A stretch of DNA of 64,000 nt from Bos javanicus (lineage: Eukaryota; Chordata; Mammalia; Artiodactyla; Bovidae). A program made the position numbers and the translations under genes. Below the pieces are notes generated by a model that ran no database searches, was not told the DNA's origin, and saw only the letters and a program-made list of their open reading frames with translations. Shown piece by piece: positions 1 through 10,939 of this stretch; the stretch's first letter is position 1, and every line of letters begins with the position of its first letter. Location: assembly GCF_032452875.1 (NCBI RefSeq), contig NW_026893634.1:124001-188000 (forward strand). The letters run 5' to 3'.

Positions 1-28
1 GAACAGTGCATGCTCAGTCACGTGATCT

Positions 29-297
29 GGGCCTGCTGAGCTGCGTGATTACTGTCTGCTCATCTGCTTGACAATTGCCAGCTGAGCTGCACGATTCCTG
101 CCTGTCATCTGCTTGACAATTGCCAGCTGTGCTGCGTAATTCCTGCCTGCTCAGCTGCTTGATTATTGCCAGCTGAGCAGCATGATTCCTCACACCTGAG
201 TTCCATGATTATTGCCTGCTGACTGTTTGATTCGTGCCTACTCAGCTCTTTGTTTATTGCCTCCAGAGGCACATGATCAGTGTATGATAGCAAACAT
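29..297 (+). repeat. Island 1 (type A), diverged monomer block
   Basis: Reference copy, 269 bp, from GGGCCTGCTGAG to GATAGCAAACAT. Type A signs: entry GATCTGGG, CACCTGAG at 193, exit ATCAGCGC. It lacks GATC between positions 24 and 275, because the diverged monomers carry GATT instead. Cut in 22-23 bp steps, it reads as about eleven diverged monomers (for example CAGCTGCTTGATTATTGCC) in two alternating forms, CTGCTTGA-ATTGCC and CTGCACGATTCCTGCC, giving a 46-bp sub-period. It contains four CAGCTG sites and no CACGTG. A minus-strand frame of 62 codons (stop at 105) starts only at TTG and is not called as a gene. Confidence 0.95.
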
Positions 298-394
298 GAT
301 CAGCGCATGATCAGTCACATGATCAGCGCCATTAAGTCACGTGATCACTACATGATAGTCATGTGATCAGTCCATGCTCAGTCACGGTATCAGT
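298..394 (+). repeat. Block J: constant junction after each island (exemplar)
   Basis: Four to five variant monomers lead from each island back into standard array. Landmarks are CACATGATCAGCGCCATTAAG, split here as CACATGATCAGC and GCCATTAAG, then GATCACTACATGATAG, CATGTGATCAGTCCATGC and CACGGTATCAG. The block is nearly identical after almost every island. Exceptions are after 22045 (a short internal duplication), after 38669 and after 52927, where several J-specific bases have become standard-monomer bases. Lengths stay at 22-23 bp, so J is in register with the array. Confidence 0.9.
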
Positions 395-564
395 GCATGA
401 TCAGCCACGTGATCAGTGCATGATCAGCCACGTGATCAGTTCATGATAGCCACGTGATCAGTGCATGATTTGTCACGTGATCAGTGCATGATCAGGCACG
501 TGATCAGTGCATGATCAGCCACGTGATCAGTGCATGATAGCCACGTGATCAGTGCATGATCAGT

Positions 565-660
565 CACCTGATGGGTGTATGATCAGTCACGTGACCGGTA
601 CATGGTAGCTACATGATCATTGCATGATCAGCCACGTGAGTAGTGCATGATAGCCACGTG
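565..660 (+). repeat. Mark T: CACCTGATGGGTG block (exemplar)
   Basis: A short diagnostic block of CACCTGATGGGTGTATGATC, a CAGTACATGG-type monomer with GTAGCTACATGATCATTG, then GTGAGTAGTGCATGATAG (this first copy reads ACCGGTACATGG). It begins 268 bp (range 266-269) after the island end in 23 intervals: 565, 3336, 7692, 11477, 12748, 17019, 18610, 28263, 29419, 33678, 34859, 36193, 37917, 39757, 41227, 43081, 44760, 46615, 51040, 53880 (CACGTG form), 55218, 58648 and 62187. It marks the arm following type A islands. Confidence 0.9.
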
Positions 661-1456
661 ATCAGTGCATGATCAGTCACGTGATCAGTGCATGATCAGT
701 CACGTGATCAGTGCATGATCAGTCACGTGATCAGTGCATGATCAGCCACGTGATCAGTGCATGATCAGTCACGTGATCAGTGCATGATCAGCCACGTGAT
801 CAGTGCATGATCAGTCACGTGATCAGTGCATGATATAGACGTGATCAGTGCATGATCAGTCACGTGATCAGTGCATGATAGCCACGTGATCAGTGCATGA
901 TCAGTCACTGATCAGTGCATGATCAGTCACGTGACCAGTACATGGTAGCTACGTGATCATTGCATGATCAGCCACGTGAGCAGTGCATGATAGCCACGTG
1001 ATCAGTGCATGATCAGTCACATGATCAGTGCATGATCATCCGTGATCAGTGCATGATCAGTCACGTGATCAGTGCATGATATAGACGTGATCAGTGCATG
1101 ATCAGTCACGTGATCAGTGCATGATCAGCCACGTGATCAGTGCATGATAGCCAGTGATCAGTGCATGATAGCCAGTGATCAGTGCATGATCAGTCACGTG
1201 ATCAGTGTATGATCAGCCACGTGATCAGTGCATGATCAGCCACGTGATCAGTGCATGATCAGCCACGTGATCAGTGCATGATCAGTTACGTGAGCAGTGT
1301 ATGATCAGCCACGTGATCAGTGCATGGTCAGACACGTGAACAGTGTATGATCAGCCACGTGATCAGTGCATGATAGCCACGTGATCAGTGCATGATCAGT
1401 CACGTGATCAGTGTATGATCAGCCACGTGAACAGTGCATGCTCAGTCACGTGATCA

Positions 1457-1725
1457 GGGCCTGCTGAGCTGCGTGATTACTGTCTGCTCATCTGCTTGAC
1501 AATTGCCAGCTGAGCTGCACGATTCCTGCCTGTCATCTGCTTGACAATTGCCAGCTGTGCTGCGTAATTCCTGCCTGCTCAGCTGCTTGATTATTGCCAG
1601 CTGAGCAGCATGATTCCTCACAGCTGAGTTCCATGATTATTGCCTGCTGACTGTTTGATTCGTGCCTACTCAGCTCTTTGTTTATTGCCTCCAGAGGCAC
1701 ATGATCAGTGTATGATAGCAAACAT
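1457..1725 (+). repeat. Island 2 (type B)
   Basis: Type B signs: entry GATCAGGG, CACAGCTGAG in place of CACACCTGAG, exit ATCAGTGC. 269 bp. Confidence 0.95.
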
Positions 1726-2098
1726 GATCAGTGCATGATCAGTCACATGATCAGCGCCATTAAGTCACGTGATCACTACATGATAGTCATGTGATCAGTC
1801 CATGCTCAGTCACGGTATCAGTGCATGATCAGCCACGTGATCAGTGCATGATCAGCCACGTGATCAGTGCATGATAGCTATGTGATCAGTGCATGATTTG
1901 TCACGTGATCAGTGCATGATCAGGCAGGTGATCAGTGCATGATCAGTCACGTGATCAGTGCATGATCAGTCACGTGATCAGTGCATGATCAGTCACGTGA
2001 TCAGTGCATGATCAGCCACGTGATCAGTGCATGATCAGCCACGTGATCAGTGCATGATCAGTCACGTGATCAGTGCATGATCAGTCACGTGACCAGTA

Positions 2099-2300
2099 CA
2101 TGGTAGCTACGTGATCATTGCATGATCAGCCACGTGATCAGTGCATGATAGCCACGTGATCAGTGCATGATCAGTCACGTGATCAGTGCATGATCACTCA
2201 CGTGATCAGTGCATGATCAGTCACGTGATCAGTGCATGATCAATTACGTGATCAGTGCATGATCAGTCACGTGACCAGTACATGGTAGCTACGTGATCAT
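2099..2300 (+). repeat. Marks P1/P2: 182-bp (8-monomer) sub-repeat (exemplar)
   Basis: Two copies of a variant monomer, ACCAGTACATGGTAGCTACG followed by TGATCATTGCATG, start with CATGG at 2099 and 2281, 182 bp apart, which is eight monomers. The same pair follows other type B islands: 10248/10425, 15781/15963, 20986/21168, 24228/24410, 26936/27118, 57415/57596 and 60953/61135. P1 sits 374 bp after the island end in nearly every case. The 10248 copy has lost five bases (GGTAGGTG). Confidence 0.85.
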
Positions 2301-2484
2301 TGCATGATCAGCCACGTGATCAGTGCATGATAGCCACGTGATCAGTGCATGATCAGTCACGTGATCAGTGCATGATCATCCACGTGATCAGTGCATGATC
2401 AGTCACGTGATCAGTGCATGATATAGACGTGATCAGTGCATGATCAGTCACGTGATCAGTGCATGATCAGCCACGTGATCAGTG

Positions 2485-2524
2485 CATGATAGCCAGTGAA
2501 TCAGTGCATGATAGCCAGTGATCA
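2485..2524 (+). repeat. Mark K: pair of E-box-less short monomers (exemplar)
   Basis: Two successive monomers read GATAGCCAGTGA: four bases of CACGTG are missing, giving units of about 18-20 bp without an E-box. The pair recurs about 306-309 bp before most type A islands (for example 2491, 5531, 6849, 11906, 16173, 17766, 24620, 34016, 37075, 42237, 57804, 61343). It lies about 400 bp before where four extra monomers are present (21377, 27328). Variants include CCAGTGAATGAG and CCAGTTAATGAG. Confidence 0.85.
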
Positions 2525-2798
2525 GTGCATGATCAGTCACGTGATCAGTGCATGATCAGCCACGTGATCAGTGCATGATAGCCACGTGATCAGTGCATGA
2601 TCAGCCACGTGATCAGTGCATGATCAGTTACGTGAGCAGTGTATGATCAGCCACGTGATCAGTGCATGGTCAGACACGTGAACAGTGTATGATCAGCCAC
2701 GTGATCAGTGCATGATAGCCACGTGATCAGTGCATGATCAGTCACGTGATCAGTGTATGATCAGCCACGTGAACAGTGCATGCTCAGTCACGTGATCT

Positions 2799-3067
2799 GG
2801 GCCTGCTGAGCTGCGTGATTACTGTCTGCTCATCTGCTTGACAATTGCCAGCTGAGCTGCACGATTCCTGCCTGTCATCTGCTTGACAATTATCAGCTGT
2901 GCTGCGTAATTCCTGCCTGCTCAGCTGCTTGATTATTGCCAGCTGAGCAGCATGATTCCTCACACCTGAGTTCCATGATTATTGCCTGCTGACTGTTTGA
3001 TTCGTGCCTACTCAGCTCTTTGTTTATTGCCTCCAGAGGCACATGATCAGTGTATGATAGCAAACAT
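2799..3067 (+). repeat. Island 3 (type A, TATCAG variant)
   Basis: Entry GATCTGGG, CACCTGAG, exit ATCAGCGC. CAATTATCAGCTG replaces CAATTGCCAGCTG, which puts an early TGA in the minus-strand frame. Confidence 0.95.
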
Positions 3068-5837
3068 GATCAGCGCATGATCAGTCACATGATCAGCGCC
3101 ATTAAGTCACGTGATCACTACATGATAGTCATGTGATCAGTCCATGCTCAGTCACGGTATCAGTGCATGATCAGCCACGTGATCAGTGCATGATCAGCCA
3201 CGTGATCAGTTCATGATCAGCCACGTGATCAGTGCATGATCAGTCACGTGATCAGTGCATGACCAGGCACGTGATCAGTGCATGATCAGCCACGTGATCA
3301 GTGCATGATAGCCACGTGATCAGTGCATGATCAGTCACCTGATGGGTGTATGATCAGTCACGTGACCAGTACATGGTAGCTACATGATCATTGCATGATC
3401 AGCCACGTGAGTAGTGCATGATAGCCACGTGATCAGTGCATGATCAGTCACGTGATCAGTGCATGATCAGTCACGTGATCAGTGCATGATCAGTCACGTG
3501 ATCAGTGCATGATCAGCCACGTGATCAGTGCATGATCAGTCACGTGATCAGTGCATGATCAGCCACGTGATCAGTGCATGATCAGTCACGTGATCAGTGC
3601 ATGATATACGTGATCAGTGCATGATCAGTCACGTGATCAGTGCATGATAGCCACGTGATCAGTGCATGATCAGTCACTGATCAGTGCATGATCAGTCACG
3701 TGATCAGTGCATGGTAGCTACGTGATCAGTGCATGATCAGCCACGTGATCAGTGCATGATAGCCACGTGATCAGTGCATGATCAGTCACGTGATCAGTGC
3801 ATGATCAGTCACGTGATCAGTGCATGATCAGCCACGTGATCAGTGCATGATCAGTCACGTGATCAGTGCATGATCAGCCACGTGATCAGTGCATGATCAG
3901 TCACGTGATCAGTGCATGATATAGACGTGATCAGTGCATGATCAGTCACGTGATCAGTGCATGATAGCCACGTGATCAGTGCATGATCAGTCACGTGATC
4001 AGTGCATGATCAGTCACGTGACCAGTACATGGTAGCTACATGATCAGTGCATGATCAGCCACGTGATCAGTGCATGATAGCCACGTGATCAGTGCATGAT
4101 CAGTCACGTGATCAGTGCATGATCAGTCACGTGATCAGTGCATGATCAGCCACGTGATCAGTGCATGATCAGCCACGTGATCAGTGCATGATAGCCACGT
4201 GATCAGTGCATGATCAGTCACGTGATCAGTGCATGATCAGGCACGTGATCAGTGCATGATCAGCCACGTGATCAGTGCATGATAGCCACGTGATCAGTGC
4301 ATGATCAGTCACGTGATCAGTGCATGATCAGTCACTGACCAGTACATGGTAGCTACATGATCATTGCATGATCAGCCACGTGATCAGTGCATGATAGCCA
4401 CGTGATCAGTGCATGATCAGTCACGTGATCAGTGCATGATCAGTCACGTGATCAGTGCATGATCAGTCACGTGATCAGTGCATGATCAGCCACGTGATCA
4501 GTGCATGATCAGTCACGTGATCAGTGCATGATCAGTCACGTGATCAGTGCATGATCAGCCACGTGATCAGTGCATGATCAGCCACGTGATCAGTGCATGA
4601 TCAGTCACGTGATCAGTGCATGATCAGTCACGTGATCAGTGCATGGTAGCTACGTGATCAGTGCATGATCAGCCACGTGATCAGTGCATGATAGCCACGT
4701 GATCAGTGCATGATCAGTCACGTGATCAGTGCATGATCAGTCACGTGATCAGTGCATGATCAGTCACGTGATCAGTGCATGATCAATCACGTGATCAGTG
4801 CATGATCAGTCACGTGATCAGTGCATGATAGCTACGTGATCATTGCATGATCAGCCACGTGATCAGTGCATGATAGCCACGTGATCAGTGCATGATAGCC
4901 ACGTGATCAGTGCATGATCAGTCACGTGATCAGTGCATGATCAGCCACGTGATCAGTGCATGATAGCCACGTGATCAGTGCATGATAGCCACGTGATCAG
5001 TGCATGATAGCCACGTGATCAGTGCATGATCAGTCACGTGATCATGTGTGATCAGCCACGTGATCAGTGCATGATCAGCCACGTGATCAGTGCATGATCA
5101 ATTACGTGATCAGTGCATGATCAGTCACGTGATCAGTACATGGTAGCTACGTGATCAGTGCATGATCAGCCACGTGATCAGTGCATGATAGCCACGTGAT
5201 CAGTGCATGATCAGTCACGTGATCAGTGCATGATCAGTCACGTGATCAGTGCATGATCAGTCACGTGATCAGTGCATGATCAATTACGTGATCAGTGCAT
5301 GATCAGTCACGTGACCAGTACATGGTAGCTACGTGATCATTGCATGATCAGCCACGTGAGCAGTGCATGATAGCCACGTGATCAGTGCATGATCAGTCAC
5401 GTGATCAGTGCATGATCATCCACGTGATCAGTGCATGATCAGTCACGTGATCAGTGCATGATATAGACGTGATCAGTGCATGATCAGTCACGTGATCAGT
5501 GCATGATCAGCCACGTGATCAGTGCATGATAGCCAGTGATCAGTGCATGATAGCCAGTGATCAGTGCATGATCAGTCACGTGATCAGTGTATGATCAGCC
5601 ACGTGATCAGTGCATGATAGCCACGTGATCAGTGCATGATCAGCCACGTGATCAGTGCATGATCAGTTACGTGAGCAGTGTATGATCAGCCACGTGATCA
5701 GTGCATGGTCAGACACGTGAACAGTGTATGATCAGCCACGTGATCAGTGCATGATAGCCACGTGATCAGTGCATGATCAGTCACGTGATCAGTGTATGAT
5801 CAGCCACGTGAACAGTGCATGCTCAGTCACGTGATCT
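3068..5837 (+). repeat. Array interval 3 (expanded)
   Basis: Long arm of 2.77 kb. J, T at 3336, then repeated GGTAGCTAC monomers near 3370, 3709, 4027, 4345, 4643, 5140 and 5321, spaced mostly about 318 or about 182 bp, then K at 5531. No block D. Much of 3700-5300 is near-standard monomers, consistent with local amplification. Confidence 0.88.
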
Positions 5838-6106
5838 GGGCCTGCTGAGCTGCGTGATTACTGTCTGCTCATCTGCTTGACAATTGCCAGCTGAGCTGCA
5901 CGATTCCTGCCTGTCATCTGCTTGACAATTGCCAGCTGTGCTGCGTAATTCCTGCCTGCTCAGCTGCTTGATTATTGCCAGCTGAGCAGCATGATTCCTC
6001 ACACCTGAGTTCCATGATTATTGCCTGCTGACTGTTTGATTCGTGCCTACTCAGCTCTTTGTTTATTGCCTCCAGAGGCACATGATCAGTGTATGATAGC
6101 AAACAT
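5838..6106 (+). repeat. Island 4 (A/B hybrid)
   Basis: Entry GATCTGGG and CACCTGAG are type A, but the exit ATCAGTGC and the interval that follows are type B. A crossover or conversion end probably lies in the right part of the island. Confidence 0.93.
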
Positions 6107-7155
6107 GATCAGTGCATGATCAGTCACATGATCAGCGCCATTAAGTCACGTGATCACTACATGATAGTCATGTGATCAGTCCATGCTCAGTCACGGTATC
6201 AGTGCATGATCAGCCACGTGATCAGTGCATGATCAGCCAGGTGATCAGTTCATGATAGCTATGTGATCAGTGCATGATCAGTCACGTGATCAGTGCATGA
6301 TCAGGCAGGTGATCAGTGCATGATCAGTCACGTGATCAGTGCATGATCAGTCACGTGATCAGTGCATGATCAGTCACGTGATCAGTGCATGATCAGCCAC
6401 GTGATCAGTGCATGATCAGCCACGTGATCAGTGCATGATCAGTCACGTGATCAGTGCATGATCAGTCACGTGACCAGTACATGGTAGCTACGTGATCAGT
6501 GCATGATCAGCCACGTGATCAGTGCATGATAGCCACGTGATCAGTGCATGATCAGTCACGTGATCAGTGCATGATCAGTCACGTGATCAGTGCATGATCA
6601 GTCACGTGATCAGTGCATGATCAGTCACGTGACCAGTACATGGTAGCTACGTGATCAGTGCATGATCAGCCACGTGATCAGTGCATGATAGCCACGTGAT
6701 CAGTGCATGATCAGTCACATGATCAGTGCATGATCATCCACGTGATCAGTGCATGATCAGTCACGTGATCAGTGCATGATATAGACGTGATCAGTGCATG
6801 ATCAGTCACGTGATCAGTGCATGATCAGCCACGTGATCAGTGCATGATAGCCAGTGATGAGTGCATGATAGCCAGTGATCAGTGCATGATCAGTCACGTG
6901 ATCAGTGCATGATCAGCCACGTGATCAGTGCATGATCAGCCACTGATCAGTGCATGATCAGCCACGTGATCAGTGCATGATCAGTTACGTGAGCAGTGTA
7001 TGATCAGCCACGTGATCAGTGCATGGTCAGACACGTGAACAGTGTATGATCAGCCACGTGATCAGTGCATGATAGCCACGTGATCAGTGCATGATCAGTC
7101 ACGTGATCAGTGTATGATCAGCCACGTGAACAGTGCATGCTCAGTCACGTGATCT
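6107..7155 (+). repeat. Array interval 4 (B arm)
   Basis: J, P1 at 6480 (374 bp after the island), second P at 6639 (159 bp later, one monomer fewer than usual), K at 6849. No T or D. Confidence 0.9.
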
Positions 7156-7424
7156 GGGCCTGCTGAGCTGCGTGATTACTGTCTGCTCATCTGCTTGACA
7201 ATTGCCAGCTGAGCTGCACGATTCCTGCCTGTCATCTGCTTGACAATTGCCAGCTGTGCTGCGTAATTCCTGCCTGCTCAGCTGCTTGATTATTGCCAGC
7301 TGAGCAGCATGATTCCTCACACCTGAGTTCCATGATTATTGCCTGCTGACTGTTTGATTCGTGCCTACTCAGCTCTTTGTTTATTGCCTCCAGAGGCACA
7401 TGATCAGTGTATGATAGCAAACAT
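7156..7424 (+). repeat. Island 5 (type A)
   Basis: GATCTGGG entry, CACCTGAG, ATCAGCGC exit. 269 bp. Confidence 0.95.
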
Positions 7425-9628
7425 GATCAGCGCATGATCAGTCACATGATCAGCGCCATTAAGTCACGTGATCACTACATGATAGTCATGTGATCAGTCC
7501 ATGCTCAGTCACGGTATCAGTGCATGATCAGCCACGTGATCAGTGCATGATCAGCCACGTGATCAGTGCATGATAGCCACGTGATCAGTGCATGATCAGT
7601 CACGTGATCAGTGCATGATCAGGCACGTGATCAGTGCATGATCAGCCACGTGATCAGTGCATGATAGCCACGTGATCAGTGCATGATCAGTCACCTGATG
7701 GGTGTATGATCAGTCACGTGACCAGTACATGGTAGCTACATGATCATTGCATGATCAGCCACGTGAGTAGTGCATGATAGCCACGTGATCAGTGCATGAT
7801 CAGTCACGTGATCAGTGCATGATCAGTCACGTGATCAGTGCATGATCAGTCACGTGATCAGTGCATGATCAGCCACGTGATCAGTGCATGATCAGTCACA
7901 TGATCAGTGCATGATCAGCCACGTGATCAGTGCATGATCAGTCATGTGATCAGTGCATGATATAGACGTGATCAGTGCATGATCAGTCACGTGATCAGTG
8001 CATGATAGCCACGTGATCAGTGCATGATCAGTCACGTGATCAGTGCATGATCAGTCACGTGACCAGTACATGGTAGCTACATGATCAGTGCATGATCAGC
8101 CACGTGATCAGTGCATGATAGCCACGTGATCAGTGCATGATAGTCATGTGATCAGTGCATGATCAGTCACGTGATCAGTGCATGATCAGCCACGTGATCA
8201 GTGCATGATCAGCCACGTGATCAGTGCATGATAGCCACGTGATCAGTGCATGATCAGTCACGTGATCAGTGCATGATCAGGCACGTGATCAGTGCATGAT
8301 CAGCCACGTGATCAGTGCATGATAGCCACGTGATCAGTGCATGATCAGTCACGTGATCAGTGCATGATCAGTCACTGACCAGTACATGGTAGCTACGTGA
8401 TCATTGCATGATCAGCCACGTGATCAGTGCATGATAGCCACGTGATCAGTGCATGATCAGTCACGTGATCAGTGCATGATCAGTCACGTGATCAGTGCAT
8501 GATCAGCCACGTGATCAGTGCATGATCAGCCACGTGATCAGTGCATGATCAATTACGTGATCAGTGCATGATCAGTCACGTGATCAGTGCATGATAGCTA
8601 CGTGATCAGTGCATGATCAGCCACGTGATCAGTGCATGATAGCCACGTGATCAGTGCATGATCAGTCACGTGATCAGTGCATGATCACCACGTGATCAGT
8701 GCATGATCAGTCACGTGATCAGTGCATGATCAATTACGTGATCAGTGCATGATCAGTCACGTGACCAGTACATGGTAGCTACGTGATCATTGCATGATCA
8801 GCCACGTGATCAGTGCATGATAGCCACGTGATCAGTGCATGATAGCCACGTGATCAGTGCATGATCAGTCATGTGATACGTGTGTGATCAGCCACGTGAT
8901 CAGTGCATGATAGCCACGTGATCAGTGCATGAGAGCCACGTGATCAGTGCATGATCAGTCACGTGATACATGTGTGATCAGCCACGTGATCAGTGCATGA
9001 TGAGCCACGTGATCAGTGCAGGATCAATTACGTGATCAGTGCATGATCAGTCACGTGACCAGTACATGGTTGCTACGTGATCGTTGCATGATCAGCCACG
9101 TGAGCAGAGCATGATAGCCACGTGATCAGTGCATGATCAGTCACGTGATCAGTACATGATCAGTCACGTGAACAGTGCATGATCATTTACGTGATCTGTG
9201 CATGATCAGTCACGTGACCAGTATATGGTAGCTACGTGATCATTCCATGACGAGCCACGTGAGCAGTGCATGATAGCCACGTGATGTGTGCATGATGAGT
9301 TACGTGAGCAGAGTATGATCAGCCACGTGATCAGTGCATGAGTGCCACGTGATCAGTGCATGATATGTCACGTGACAGGTGTGTGATCAGCCACGTGAAC
9401 AGTGCATGTTCAGCCACGTGATCAGTGCATGATAGCCACGTGATCAGTGCATGATCAGTTACGTGAGCAGTGTATGATCAGCCACGTGATCAGTGCATGG
9501 TCAGACACGTGAACAGTGTATGATCAGCCACGTGATCAGTGCATGATATCCAAGTGATCAGTGCATGATCATCACGTGATCAGTGTATGATCAGCCACGT
9601 GAACAGTGCATGCTCAGTCACGTGATCA
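7425..9628 (+). repeat. Array interval 5 (long A arm)
   Basis: J, T at 7692, standard monomers with GGTAGCTAC marks near 8069, 8387 and 8769, then full block D from 8870 to the next island. Confidence 0.9.
8870..9628 (+). repeat. Block D: diverged monomer block before type B islands (exemplar)
   Basis: About 33 diverged monomers starting at CATGTGATACGTGTGTG. Landmarks in order are GAGAGCC (8931; GATAGCC in some copies), GATACATGTGTGATC, GATGAGCC, CAGGATCAATTACG, ATGGTTGCTACG, CATTTACGTGATCTGTG, CCATGACGAGCC, GATGTGTGCATGATGAG, GAGCAGAGTATG, CACGTGACAGGTGTG and GATATCCAAGTG. The block sits just before type B islands. Full-length copies start at 8870, 14380, 19563, 22828, 51880, 55991, 59530 and 63054 (758-781 bp to the island). 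Shortened copies start at 30371 (639 bp), 43715 and 47251 (both 509 bp). Partial copies lie near 25650, 41771 and 45305. Confidence 0.88.
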
Positions 9629-9897
9629 GGGCCTGCTGAGCTGCGTGATTACTGTCTGCTCATCTGCTTGACAATTGCCAGCTGAGCTGCACGATTCCTG
9701 CCTGTCATCTGCTTGACAATTGCCAGCTGTGCTGCGTAATTCCTGCCTGCTCAGCTGCTTGATTATTGCCAGCTGAGCAGCATGATTCCTCACAGCTGAG
9801 TTCCATGATTATTGCCTGCTGACTGTTTGATTCGTGCCTACTCAGCTCTTTGTTTATTGCCTCCAGAGGCACATGATCAGTGTATGATAGCAAACAT
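9629..9897 (+). repeat. Island 6 (type B)
   Basis: GATCAGGG entry, CAGCTGAG, ATCAGTGC exit. Directly preceded by block D. Confidence 0.95.
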
Positions 9898-10939
9898 GAT
9901 CAGTGCATGATCAGTCACATGATCAGCGCCATTAAGTCACGTGATCACTACATGATAGTCATGTGATCAGTCCATGCTCAGTCACGGTATCAGTGCATGA
10001 TCAGCCACGTGATCAGTGCATGATCAGCCAGGTGATCAGTTCATGATAGCTATGTGATCAGTGCATGATCAGTCACGTGATCAGTGCATGATCAGGCACG
10101 TGATCAGTGCATGATCAGTCACGTGATCAGTGCATGATCAGTCACGTGATCAGTGCATGATCAGCCACGTGATCAGTGCATGATCAGCCACGTGATCAGT
10201 GCATGATCAGTCACGTGATCAGTGCATGATCAGTCACGTGACCAGTACATGGTAGGTGATCATTGCATGATCAGCCACGTGAGCAGTGCATGATAGCCAC
10301 GTGATCAGTGCATGATCAGTCACGTGATCAGTGCATGATCACCACGTGATCAGTGCATGATCAGTCACGTGATCAGTGCATGATCAATTACGTGATCAGT
10401 GCATGATCAGTCACGTGACCAGTACATGGTAGCTACGTGATCAGTGCATGATCAGCCACGTGATCAGTGCATGATAGCCACGTGATCAGTGCATGATCAG
10501 TCATGATCAGTGTATGATCATCCACGTGATCAGTGCATGATCAGTCACGTGATCAGTGCATGATATAGACGTGATCAGTGCATGATCAGTCTCGTGATCA
10601 GTGCATGATCAACCACGTGATCAGTGCATGATAGCCAGTGAATGAGTGCATGATAGCCAGTGATCAGTGCATGATCAGTCACGTGATCAGTGCATGATCA
10701 GCCACGTGATCAGTGCATGATAGCCACTGATCAGTGCATGATCAGCCACGTGATCAGTGCATGATCAGTTACGTGAGCAGTGTATGATCAGCCACGTGAT
10801 CAGTGCATGGTCAGACACGTGAACAGTGTATGATCAGCCACGTGATCAGTGCATGATAGCCACGTGATCAGTGCATGATCAGTCACGTGATCAGTGTATG
10901 ATCAGCCACGTGAACAGTGCATGCTCAGTCACGTGATCT
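9898..10939 (+). repeat. Array interval 6 (B arm)
   Basis: P1 at 10248 with a five-base loss, P2 at 10425, K near 10633. A shortened monomer lies near 10500 (CAGTCATGATCAG). No T or D. Confidence 0.9.

Larger units (their letters stand above)
298..1456 (+). repeat. Array interval 1
   Basis: Standard monomers with J, T at 565, GATATAGACG monomers near 831 and 1078, K at 1150, and a GGTCAGACACG monomer near 1326. No gene. This is a type A arm without block D, yet it leads into a type B island. Confidence 0.9.
1726..2798 (+). repeat. Array interval 2 (canonical B arm)
   Basis: J, then GATAGCTATG, GATTTGTCACG and CAGGCAGG monomers, P1/P2 at 2099/2281, K at 2491 and GGTCAGACACG near 2670. No T, no D. 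This is the clean short-arm layout. Confidence 0.9.

Noticed and set aside
68..100. Bacterial -35 box (CTTGACAATT contains TTGACA), twice per island
   Set aside because: No -10-like sequence at 16-18 bp (ACGATT in copy 1), no coding region downstream, and the setting is eukaryotic-type satellite DNA.
226..250. CENP-B box in the island (near GATTCGTGCCTACTC)
   Set aside because: Has TTCG, but the required central A and the CGGG are absent.
105..293. A 62-codon minus-strand reading frame in 26 of the islands (stop at 105 in copy 1), 92 codons in three others
   Set aside because: It begins at TTG with no upstream ATG in frame. It is built from the internal 46-bp repeats. In nine islands the TATCAG variant puts an early stop in it, and single-base deletions shift it in three. 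No compensating changes or upstream signals are visible. Its conservation is explained by homogenisation of the repeat.
29..297. Transposable element insertion as the origin of the islands
   Set aside because: There are no terminal inverted repeats, poly-A, target-site duplications or coding remnants, and the 22-23 bp register continues through the block.
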